Part shown: piece after piece, positions 23,227-32,848 of the stretch
How positions within the stretch are numbered: position 1 is the first letter of the stretch
Layout of the letters: every line of letters begins with the position of its first letter
Origin: Isoetes taiwanensis
Taxonomy: Eukaryota > Streptophyta > Lycopodiopsida > Isoetales > Isoetaceae
Direction of reading: 5' to 3'
DNA: 64,000 nucleotides
NCBI GenBank assembly: GCA_021234155.1
Contig: JAJEKV010000103.1
Coordinates: 1,366,001-1,430,000 of the forward strand
Notes under the pieces: generated by a model
The model's input: only the letters and a program-made list of their open reading frames with translations
Database searches by the model: none
What the model was told of the DNA's origin: nothing
Program-made: the position numbers and the translations under genes

Positions 23227-23785
23227 ACCTGATTGAATTTGTGTGTTCGAGCCCTAATCGGGCCCTAGATGAATACTACTTGTGTGATTCTGTTCACCAA
23301 CTCAGTTACAAATTCCAAAATTTATGTCATAGTAGACATGCCCAAAGTGAAACATACTTGGCATATATACTTGCCATGCAAGATTTAAGCAAAATAGCTA
23401 TATTTGACTAGAAGCAATCAGACTATTAGAATATAGGTTTTAGAAGTATATTGGTAGTTTGAACTATACTTCTTGGTTGAAAAAACGATTGAGTTGTCAT
23501 CCTAATAATCTTACCACAAGCGTCAGAATCAATCAAATTTGAGTTGTCATCCTATTTCTTTTTTGGCTAGAAAATAATCTTACCACAAGGGTCAGAATTA
23601 CTCAAATTTGGAGGAAAGAACACGACAATATTTGGTGTCAAAATCATCCATCGAAGAGCAACATCAACCTTTGATACTAAGATGTGATAACATATGAAAA
23701 ATTTGTCCAAAATTGATTATCCATTTGTGTGAATTGAGTGGGTGTGTGAAAAAAGATTGCGATGTCGCTTATATATTATCAGGCT
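23227..23785. other. No gene between MITE and MULE
   Basis: AT-rich. It ends with the 29-base sequence (23757-23785) that directly abuts the left MULE end and recurs at 36462-36490. Confidence 0.5.
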
Positions 23786-24026
23786 GGAAGTCCGTATATA
23801 TTAAGCGATCCGTTATCGGCCACTCCATCCCCATCCAACCCATCGATCCGCTTGATCCCCATGGGTTTTCGCAGCCATGCCCCATTCATGGGACAGAGGG
23901 GGTGCCATGCTTCAGCAACCATGCATATCCCATGCTATGCCCCTTATGCATTAACTGCAACAACCCATCCGACCTGCCAACCGTACCTGCCCAATTCACT
24001 TCTATGATTTCTGTCCTACACTCCTG
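23786..24026 (+). repeat. MULE left terminal inverted repeat
   Basis: Matches the reverse complement of 35994-36233 from GGAAGTCCGTATATAT to GTCCTACACTCCTG. It lacks the minisatellite-like unit present in the right repeat and has an extra CAACCCATCCGACCTGCC-type stretch near its inner end. Confidence 0.85.
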
Positions 24027-24119
24027 CGGCCCACTTTCTGTCCCTTCAACCGTAGCCTGCCATAAGGTGCATACCCACACACAAGCGACGTAAAAACAAG
24101 TTATATGTGATATTCAGCC

Positions 24120-25060
24120 GGAACTTTTTTTTGCCACGTAATGTGACATGGGTGACCATGGTTAATGTGGACATATCTCACAGGGGTTAATGTGGCCATA
24201 GATTTTACTGATTAATCTGACTTGGGACCATTGTGCAACGGTTACAACAACGGTTATACAACCCCTTGGCTATAGGGTCTATATATGGGTCGTATGTTGT
24301 ATGTCGTGGGCTAGGGTTTAAGGCAATTCATTCACTTCCGGCTTTCAATTCAGTTGAAATCAAGGAATCTAAAAAAGATGGTGTGGACGAACAACGACTT
24401 GGTGAGTGCGGTCTAAACCAATATTCCGCATTAAAAAGATGTTGTAGTCCACTTGAATGAGCTTCAGGAGGATGTTGGAACAATTCTTGCTGAGGATAAC
24501 AGTATCCACACATTTACAAGTGAGCATCATGTTGTTTTCCTTCATATTAATTGTTTTTCTGTTGTTGTGATACGATTGTAGCTGCACGTTTTTTTTATAC
24601 AGAGAGAGTGGAGAACGGTGAGATCAAATTGAGCCGCCCCCGGCATTACATAGATGACATTGATAGGCCGACAGACGGAGCAATGCTAGCTGAATTGAAG
24701 ATGCGCATTATCCAGGCCAAGGCATTGAAGAAATTGTTGGCTTTGGACATAGTGTAGGAGGGCAACAGCCTGAAGCCCTGTTTTGTTATGGGATCCAAGT
24801 CTTTGCGAAGTCCTCGACCACATGTTGTGGTGGGAATCTATATCTGTCCCCGACGTTACCGTTGAGAGCGTCCAGGCAGAGGATATGCAAATAATCACTG
24901 AAGTTGTTTCAGATTGAATTACCATTAGCTTTGTATTACCTTTCAAATATATTATATTGTATTGTATTACTATTGAATTCTATTACTATTACCAAAATGG
25001 GTTAATGTGGCCATGGTTTAATGTGGCCACTCACCAACCATTGAATATAACATAAGTCAT
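24120..25060. repeat. Left block of MULE minisatellite around a small gene
   Basis: GGTTAATGTGG(C/A)CAT units occur at 24160-24200 and again at 25000-25040. The sequence just before the copia insertion (ACCATTGAATATAACATAAG) recurs at 31083-31103, which identifies the pre-insertion sequence. Confidence 0.75.
24379..24757 (+). CDS. Small MULE accessory gene, left paralogue (probably truncated)
   Basis: Two coding blocks. The first ends LNELQEDVGTILAEDNSIHTFT plus one base before GTGAGC (about 24521). The second starts after TATACAG (about 24600) with RVENGEIKLSRP and ends AKALKKLLALDIV-stop at 24757. The intron falls after the same Phe-Thr pair, in the same phase (1), as in the intact gene at 32069-31518, and the flanking residues align. 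The start codon is not certain. The product is shorter than its paralogue, so it may be truncated. The function is unknown; the only context is its residence inside the MULE. Confidence 0.45.
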
Positions 25061-25065
25061 GCTAA

Positions 25066-25646
25066 TGTTAGAATATTATCATATCAATGGTTTATTTGTG
25101 TTCACAATGGTCTTGTGCATAGGGACACGTGGCGCAGGTATGTTAATCAAACCGACAAAGATGAGTTATATATATAGAAGAAGCAGATTGAAAACACAGA
25201 CTTGCAATCCGGAGCGTTTATGGTCAGTTCGTGATCGGAATCATTGTCAAGCTATTCTAATCAGGTCGGATTCCTCATGGGTCTCAAGATGATGCCAGAA
25301 ACTGCAGATTGATGTTGTTTATCAGTTATATTTTGTTGCCCAGGCTTTTCTAGCCCGGAATCTTTATCTGCAGTGAATCACTGATTGCTTGTCTTTGCCT
25401 GGGTTTATTTTAATGGATTATTTTCATAGCGGTGGATCGCTTTTTTGCCAACGTGGGTCGCTATTGATTTGAATCAGATTAGGTGTTCTCAGATCGGCTT
25501 ATAAGCTCGAGAGTTTCCGGAATCTATTCAATTTCTTTGGTTGCATAACTATAGCTGTGATCTGAATCTAGAAGTGTCGTTGACTTCATAAACTGTATTG
25601 CTTCTAAAATTAATTGTTGGTGTTATTTTCATCTGCAAATTCTTCA
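25066..25646 (+). repeat. copia 5' LTR
   Basis: 581 bases, TG...CA. Relative to the 3' LTR it lacks about 65 bases between two copies of GCCCAGGCTTTTCTAG, which points to a deletion by recombination between short direct repeats. It holds hairpins such as CAGTGAATCACTG. Confidence 0.9.
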
Positions 25647-25660
25647 TTGGTATCAGAGCC
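25647..25660 (+). promoter_or_regulatory. copia primer-binding site
   Basis: TTGGTATCAGAGCC immediately follows the 5' LTR. TGGTATCAGAGC is the usual plant copia site complementary to initiator methionine tRNA, from which minus-strand DNA is primed. Confidence 0.9.
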
Positions 25661-25667
25661 AGCAAGA

Positions 25668-27047
25668 ATGACCACCCGTTTTGGAGCATCTTTGCTCAAT
25701 ACAGTAGAAGTTTATAATGGTGGATCTAGTTTTCAAGTATGGAAAGCCAAGATCAAAAGAGTTCTAAAATCAGAAGGAGTTTGGGATATTGTGAAGCCGC
25801 CAAAAGGAGCGGATAAGTTGCAAGAAGCGATGGCAAAGCTTGAGAAGCTGACCCTAAGTGATGAAGGAGTCAAAAAGGAGAAAGATAAGTCAAATGGCAA
25901 AGCTGGAACATCTGATACAGCAGAAGCTGCTTCAGCAAAGGTTAACGAGGCAAAAGGTATTATCTGTAGCAAGGTAGGTTCTAGTATTTTGCTGAAATTA
26001 CAAGGGCTTTCTCCACAAGATATGTGGTTATACCTTTTGAAAAACTATGAAAGTATATCATCGTCACAAATTGATGTATTGAAAAAAGAGCTAAGACGTC
26101 TGAAATACCATGAAGGTGATAATCTAGAAGTTTTCTTTCAAACTTTAGATATGATATTATTTGATCTAAAAGCTGCTGGTGCTGTGTTTTCAAAAGAAGT
26201 TGAGTTATTAGCTATCTCAAGAGCATTTTCTGATTATGAACAAATAGCAATTTTGATAAGAAATGTAGCAAGGAGTCGTGAAGAGGCAGAGAGAATTGCT
26301 CGCACAGAGATCGAGCAGAAAAGAGTTGTAAAGGATGAGAATGAAGGGGCCGAGGTCTTATATGCTAGTCGATCTCAAGGACGTGGATGCAAGGAAAGAA
26401 AAATTGGTCCTTGCTTCGTCTGCAATGAATATGGTCATGTGAAAGCTAATTGTCTGAATTTAACTAAAGAGATTTTTTGTTATAATTGTGGTGGGAGGGG
26501 GCATATTTCATCTAAATGCTCTAGTCCAAGGAATCAAGGAAGAAGAGGAGGAGGCAGACGTGGAACTATAAGAGGAAGAGGTAAGGGTGGATCTAGTGCT
26601 GTGAATATGGCTATTAAGGCAGATGTCGAAGAAGAAGATGTTGAGGTAATTCATAAGTCTTTTCTTGCTGTTAAACGTGACACACGTGCTAACTCTCTTG
26701 TAATAGATAGTGGAGCTGAGCGATCCGTAGTCTGCTCTTCAGAAATGCTTACAGGGTGCTCAGGGATTGGAACGAGGCATATTCAATTGGGCAACGGAAA
26801 TTTGCAACAAGTTGAAGGAGTGGGTCTGTTGGAGTTATTTGATCTTAATGGAAAACCTGTAAGCTTAAAAGATGTGTTATGTGTGCCAAATTTGATCAGA
26901 AATTTGATCTCAGTTAGTCAGTTAGTGGATCTGGGATATAAAGTGGTATTTGACAAGAATAAGAATAAGAATAAGAATGATAGTTTATCGTCCACTGAGG
27001 CCAATCGGTCTATGGGACCCATAAGGAGCGCAGCAAATATTGCATAA
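25668..27047 (+). pseudogene. copia gag and protease
   Basis: Start chosen at ATG 25668 (MTTRFGASLL), just after the primer-binding site. Gag carries two zinc knuckles, CFVCNEYGHVKANC and CYNCGGRGHISSKC, near residues 250-285, followed by an Arg/Gly-rich tract. The aspartic protease motif is VIDSGAERSV. The frame stays open until the LINE-tail insertion (26957-27030), which replaces the protease-integrase junction and creates a stop at 27045. Confidence 0.88.
26957..27030 (-). mobile_element. LINE/SINE 3' tail inserted in copia, antisense
   Basis: In reverse complement this reads GGTCCCATAGACCGATTGGCC, then GTGGACGATAAA and a (CTTATT)n tail. That matches the last 55 or so bases of the LINE A family plus its simple-repeat tail. 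It is a severely truncated retroposition into a copia coding region. Confidence 0.8.
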
Positions 27048-28152
27048 TAATGAACTTGTGTTTCTAGCAAAAAGAAATGGTGATCTGTTTGAATTAAATA
27101 AAGATGAGGTGATTAATGTGAACGCAGCAATGCGTCCATCAGTTAAGTTATGGCATGAGAGGTTAGCTCATACACACACCAAGAATGTTGAATTTATGGC
27201 TAAAAATGGGCTAATAGATTGCACAATAGAGAAACATCAGTTTATTTGTCGGGGATGCATGCTAAGAAAGCATACAAGAATACCTTTTAAAAAAAGTAGA
27301 CAGCGTGCAAATGATTTGCTTGAATTAGTGCATACAGACCTTTGCAGACCTATGAATATTAGAAGTGCAAGTGGAAAAAGGTATTATATTTCATTTATTG
27401 ATGATTATAGTAGAAGGGCTAAATGCTATTTTTTAACTGAAAAAAGGCAAGCATTAGATGCATTCAAACAGTTTACAACAGAAGTTGAGTGTGAAACTGG
27501 CAGAAAAATTAAATGTGTAAGGTCAGACAGGGGCGGAGAGTACTTGTCAAAAAAGTTTAAAGGTTTTTGCTTAGAAAAGGGAATCAAAAGGCAGCTTACC
27601 TGCAGATACAACCCTCAGCAAAATGGAGTTGCAGAACGCAAAAATAGAACAGTATTAGATGCTGCAAGGGCAATGCTAAAACATGCTAAACTGCCAAATT
27701 ATCTATGGGCAGAAGCAGTTAAAACAGCATTCTATATTCAAAATAGATTGCCTTCTGTTAGCATAAATGGTAGCATTCCCGAAGAAGTATGGACAGACAT
27801 GCGACAAGATTATGATAAATTTAAAGCATATGGATGTCTAACTTATGTTCATGTTCCAGAAGAAGTACGGACAAAGCTTAAAGATCGAGCAACGAAGGCA
27901 TTTCTAGTTGGATACGATGAAGAAACGAAGGGTTATCGACTGTACAATCCAGACTCGAAGAAGGTATACATTAGCAGAGATGTAACATTTGATGAATCAG
28001 TCTTATACAAAGATCGAAGAATTATAAAAGATGCTAAGAGTACCAAAGATAAGGAGGAAAATGTAAATAAAGTAAAGCTTGAAACTATTGTAGATATAGA
28101 TGATGATAATGGAACTGAAGTCCCAGATAATGGCCAGACAATAGGAACATAG
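27048..28152 (+). pseudogene. copia integrase
   Basis: The zinc-binding part shows H-x-x-x-H and C-x2-C (LWHERLAHTHT; FICRGCML). The catalytic core shows the three acidic positions in HTDLC, RSDRGGEY and GVAERKNRT. It integrates element cDNA into chromosomes. The start is not native, because the LINE-tail insertion breaks the upstream frame. It ends at an in-frame TAG (28150), after which the same frame carries on into RT. Confidence 0.88.
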
Positions 28153-29079
28153 GTAGTTGAGACACCCATAGGTGACTCTCAATTGCCTAAGAAACGCAAA
28201 AGTGAAGTTGAACGTTTAAAAGAAAATTTCCAAGTAAACGAAGATCTGTATGGAAGACAAGAGTCTGGTAAGAGTAGATGTTTACAAGCAGTTTTTTTGC
28301 CAAATGATAGTGTTCCCGCAATAATGGCATTGTTTGAGTGTGGTATACCTAATAATTTTGATGAAGCAGTTAGTGCAGAAGATGCAGAAAAATGGAAGCA
28401 TGCAATGGACAATGAGATGCAGTCATTTATTGATAATAAGACCTATGAGCTGGTAAAACGTCCTGAAGGAAAACATATAGTTGGCAACAAGTGGGTTTTT
28501 AAAATTAAAAGGGGGGCAGACGGGAGCTTACAAAAATATAAAGCCAGACTCGTTGCACAGGGTTTCTCGCAGAAGAAAGGTATAGATTATAAGGAAACGT
28601 TCTCTCCTATTGTTAAACTAACCAGTTTGAGAACTATTTTAGCATATGCAAATGCAGAAAACCTTGAGCTACATCATATGGATGTGAGCACGGCATTCTT
28701 GAATGCAGATATTGAGGAGGAAATTTACATGAAGCAAGCTCCGGAATACGAGCAAGGGGAAGACATGGTATGGAAGCTAAAAAAGGCAGTTTATGGCTTG
28801 AGACAAGCTCCGAGGCAGTGGTATGTATGCATAGACAGTTATCTAAAGGCTCAAGGTCTTGAAAAACTAAAATCTGATGGCAATCTTTATATTTTTCGTG
28901 AGCATGATAATTTCTGCATAATAGCTCTCTACGTAGATGATTGTATAATGGCATCAAATAATATGGAGTGCTTAAGTCATTGCAAAAAAGTGCTACAAGA
29001 GAAATTTAAAATGACAGATCTAGGTGAGCTTAAACTCTTTCTTGGTAAGTACATAGAGATAGAGAAGCTAAAAGGATGA
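28153..29079 (+). pseudogene. copia reverse transcriptase
   Basis: Copia RT landmarks appear in order: NKWVFKIKRGADG, KARLVAQGFSQ, ETFSPIVK, LHHMDVSTAFLN, YGLRQAPRQW and the catalytic LYVDDCIMA. The frame breaks by one base near 29075, where IEIEKLKG should join MTLTQTKNIQ. Confidence 0.9.
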
Positions 29080-30237
29080 CTCTTACACAGACTAAGAACA
29101 TTCAGGGCATTCTGGAAAGATTCAGTATGGCTGCTTGTAATCCGGTTAAAACCCCCATAGTAGTTGGCGCAAAACTTAGTAATGAAATGTGTCCAAAAAC
29201 AGCTTCAGAAAGAGATTATATGGAAAAGGTACCTTACAAAGAGCTAATTGGTTGTTTACTTTATGTGGCAAACTGTACGCGTCCTGACATTGCTTATGCA
29301 GTTAACTTTCTAAGTCGCTTTGCAAACAATCTAGGGCAGGCACACTGGCTAGCAGCGAAAAGAGTTCTTAGATATCTAAAGGGAACATTTGATCATGGTT
29401 TAGAATATAAATGGGAAAAGGATTCAGGCATAATTCTAAAGGCATATGCAGATGCCGATTGGGCAGGTGATACGATTCCTAAACGTACTTTCGGATTTTG
29501 CTTCAACAGTATTTTACGTATCATACCTCGTAACGCATACCTCGAGTTTTAACGCATGAAAAAAAACAAGACGTTAAAAGTGTTGTTACCGTATCTATAA
29601 AAATACGCACTGCACCTATAAAATACTTGTAAAATACTTTACAAAGTATCTATAAAATACCTATAAAATACCACTGCACCTTTAAAATACTTATCGTGCT
29701 TGTGTTGAAAACTCCAAAAATTTGAAGCAAAAACATTTCATTTTTCATTCAGACGCGTCGCACTACCTACCGCACGATGCTATACTTGAAAGGTACCCCA
29801 TCGAAACAACATCAAGGTGTGATACTGATTCCCTGGAATCCACCTCAGGTTATATTACCTTGTTGGGAGGAGCAGCTATATCTTGGAGGATTGCCATGTC
29901 CTCAGCAGAAGCAGAATACGTTGCAGTATCTCTTGTAGCTAAAGAAGTTGTATGGTTGAATGGATTGTTGGAAGAACTAGGGATAATACAAGATGATCCA
30001 GTGCAGTTATATAGTGATAGCATGAGTTGCATAGCGTTGACAAAAAATCCTATAATGCACGAAAGAACAAAACATATTGAGCTACACATGCATTTTGTCA
30101 GAGATTTAGTTCAGAAAGGACTGATGCAGATAATATATGTGTCAACTGACAATCAAATTGCAGATTTGCTCACTAAGGCTTTGCGAGAAGACAAATGTAA
30201 CAAACACAAGCTTGAGATTGGCATCAATGTGACATGA
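29076..30237 (+). pseudogene. copia connection and RNase H domain, split by an insertion
   Basis: Segments RPDIAYAVNFLSRF and KAYADADWAGD lie upstream of the insertion. SLESTSGYITLLGGAAISW, SSAEAEYVA and HIELHMHFVRD lie downstream. These are the RNase H landmarks that degrade the RNA strand during reverse transcription. The polypurine GAAGGAGGAA just before the 3' LTR serves as plus-strand primer. Confidence 0.88.
29472..29806. mobile_element. Unidentified insertion of about 335 bases in copia RNase H
   Basis: ADADWAGDT and the downstream SRCDTDSLES should be continuous. Between them lies AT-rich DNA with repeated TATAAAATAC units. Weak subterminal GTACTTTC/GAAAGGTAC similarity at the two ends hints at a MITE, but real terminal repeats are not convincing. 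Confidence 0.6.
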
Positions 30238-30245
30238 AGGAGGAA

Positions 30246-30853
30246 TGTTAGAATATTATCATGTCACAATGGTTTATTTGTGTTCACAATGGTCTTGTGC
30301 ATGGGGACACGTGGCGCAGGTACGTTAATCAAACCGACAAAGATGAGTTATATATACAGAAGAAGCAGATTGAAAACACAGACTTACAATCCGGAGCGTT
30401 TATGGTCAGTTCGTGATCGGAATCAGTGTCAAGCTATTCTAATCAGGTCGGATTCCTCATGGGTCTCAAGATGATGCCGGAAACTGCAGATTGATGTTGT
30501 TTATCAGTTATATTTTGTTGCCCAGGCTTTTCTAGCCCGGATTTCTTAATAGCGGTGAATCGCCCTCTGCTTATGATGCCCAGGCTTTTCTAGTCCGGAA
30601 TCTTTATCTGCAGTGAATCACTGATTACTTGTGCTGCCCAGGTTTATTTTAATCTGGATTATTTTCATAGCGGTGGATCGCCTTTGCCAAATGATTTCGT
30701 CGTCAGATATGTGTTCTCCAGACCGCTTATAAGCTCGGTAGTTTCCGTGATATTCCAATTGCCGGGTTGCATAACTATAGCTGTGATCTGAATCTAGAAG
30801 TGTCGTTGACTTCAAAAACTGTACTGCTTCTAAAATTATCTGCAAATTCTTCA
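30246..30853 (+). repeat. copia 3' LTR
   Basis: 608 bases, nearly identical to the 5' LTR apart from the 65-base difference and scattered substitutions, which indicates a moderately old insertion. Confidence 0.9.
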
Positions 30854-30889
30854 ACTAACACTTAAAAAAAAAAACATAATATTTTAAAC

Positions 30890-31115
30890 AAAATGGATCA
30901 ATGTGGACATGGGTTAATGTGGCCATAGGTTAAGGTGGCCACATGAACCAAAATGGTTTAATGTGGCCATGGGTTAATGTGGCCACAGGTTAAGGTCGCC
31001 ACAATAACCCAAATGGGTTAATGTGGTCATGGTTTAATGTGGCCATAGGTTAATGTGGCCATGGTTTAATGTGGCCACTCACCAACCATTGAATATAACA
31101 TAAGCCATGCTAACA

Positions 31116-31152
<37 letters not shown>

Positions 31153-31510
31153 ATAATATTTTAAACAAAATGGATTAATGTGGACATGGGTTAATGTGGC
31201 CATAGTTTACGGCGGCCACATTAACCAAAATGGTTTAATGTGGCCACAGGTTAAGGTGGTCACATTAACCAAAATGGGTTAATGTGGCCATGGTTTAATG
31301 TGGCCACTCACAAAATGGATTAATGTGGACATGGGTTAATGTGGCCATAGGTTAAGGTGGCCACATTAACCAAAATGGTGTAATATGGCCATGGATTAAT
31401 ATGGCCACAGTGTGGCCATGGATTAATGTGACCATTGAATATAACATAAACGAGTCAACACTTTAAACAAAATGAGCTAATGTGGCCATGGATTAATGTG
31501 CACACTAAAC
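30890..31510. repeat. MULE minisatellite, central block
   Basis: Degenerate tandem units of about 15 bases, consensus GGTTAATGTGGCCAT, mixed with inverted forms (GGCCACATTAACC). A poly(A) run lies at 31115-31151. Confidence 0.85.
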
Positions 31511-31517
31511 AAAATGT

Positions 31518-32069
31518 TCAATAGAACAACTCTTTGTACTGCTCATGAGCATCATCAATGGCTTCCGTTGTGAAGTCATCCACCTCACCATCTCCTTTGA
31601 ACCAAAACTGCATGTCGAGTATATCGGGCCACAGTACTGTTCCATCCAGTATCATCTTGATTATGCTTTTCTTGTGGTGCCTCCAGACTTGGCGCATCTC
31701 TTCAAGACGAACCCTCATCCCACGAGTCAACCCACTGGTCTCCAGCAGAAGCTTCATTGCCCACTCACCAACCATGTATTTCTTAACCTTCTTCATGAGG
31801 CTATACAGAGCCTCCCAGTCCAGTTCCTCATCTGGGTTAGGGTGTTTTCGGGGGATTCCATCTCGTTCAAGCTTTTCCACAGCTCCTACACCAATTTACA
31901 GCATCCGAAAAATAAGAAACTACTAAAATACTTTAGAAACTCTAGAAGTCGTGGAAACTGCAACAAATGTAGCCTTACTTGTAAACACCGGCTCCATATT
32001 TGTCTGCTCACGAATTCTCAGCTCGGATCGAATCTGATTCAAGCTTTGGAGCATTCTTTCCATAGCCAT
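31518..32069 (-). CDS. Small MULE accessory gene, right paralogue (intact, two exons)
   Basis: Exon 1 is 32069-31979 (MAMERMLQSLNQIRSELRI to VFT plus one base). Exon 2 is 31885-31518 (AVEKLERDGIP to QYKELFY-stop). The borders are GTAAGG and TGTAG and the phases join exactly, giving 152 residues. It is predicted mostly helical and charged, with an acidic C-terminus. No known domain is recognised. It shares intron position and flanking residues with the left gene at 24379-24757. A transposition cofactor, as MuDR's mudrB is thought to be, is a guess from context only. Confidence 0.6.
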
Positions 32070-32269
32070 TTATCTCAAATGCTGCGAACAGAAACTATAT
32101 CAGGAACCACAATGAATGAAGAAGAGCATCCACAATGACACTATTTATAAAGGAGCATGGGTTATCTCAGGTCACTATTGAATGCATCTTGAATGCAACA
32201 TTATTTGAGAGCAACTGCCACCCACCAAGATAGCCACACTTACCTATCCTAGACCATAACTATGAACAC

Positions 32270-32848
32270 ATTAACCAACTGGCCATAGGTTTAGGGTAGC
32301 CGTTGGTTAATTTGTTCATAGTGGTTACTGTGGCCATGGGTTAGTGTGTCCTTGGGTTAATGTGGATATTGGTTAATGTGGCCACAGGTCATAGTGGTTA
32401 ATGTGGACATGTGGTCACATTGATAAATGTGGCCATAGTGGTTAGTGTGGCCTTGGGTTAATGTGGCCATAGGTTAATGTGGCCATAGATTAATGTGGCC
32501 ATAAGTTAATATGGCCATGGATTAATGTGGCCATGGATTAATGTGACCATGGTTTAATGTGACCATAGGTTAATATGACCATAGGTTAATGTGACCAAAA
32601 TGGCTTAATGTGGCCATGGTTTAATGTGGCCATGGGTTAATGTGGCCACATTAACCAAAATGGTTTAATGTGGCCATGGTTTAATGTGGCTATAGTTAAT
32701 GTAGCCATGGATCAATGTGGCCATGTGCCAACCGTTGAATATCACACTTTATATCATGGTAACACTTGAAAAGAAAAGCTAACACTTTGAACAAAATGAG
32801 TTTATGTGGCCAAGGATTAATGTGGACATGGAACATATGCCACATCCT
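32270..32848. repeat. MULE minisatellite, block downstream of the transposase
   Basis: Dozens of degenerate GGTTAATGTGGCCAT units fill this stretch between the accessory gene and the transposase stop codon, so they may be part of the transposase 3' untranslated region. Confidence 0.85.

Larger units (their letters stand above)
25066..30853 (+). mobile_element. Ty1/copia LTR retrotransposon, inactivated, nested in the MULE
   Basis: LTRs (25066-25646 and 30246-30853) begin TGTTAGAATATTATCAT and end AAATTCTTCA. A primer-binding site, gag, protease, integrase, reverse transcriptase and RNase H follow in copia order. Flanks GCTAA (25061-25065) and ACTAA (30854-30858) fit a 5-bp target duplication, one base changed. 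The uninterrupted host text GCTAACACTTAAAAA survives at 31090, confirming insertion into MULE minisatellite. Four lesions kill it: a 75-base LINE-tail insertion, a TAG in pol, a frameshift near 29075 and an insertion of about 335 bases in RNase H. Confidence 0.93.

Noticed and set aside
30890-32760. GGTTAATGTGGCCAT array as telomeric or centromeric satellite
   Set aside because: It is confined to the MULE, interleaved with the element's genes and one unit occurs in its TIR.
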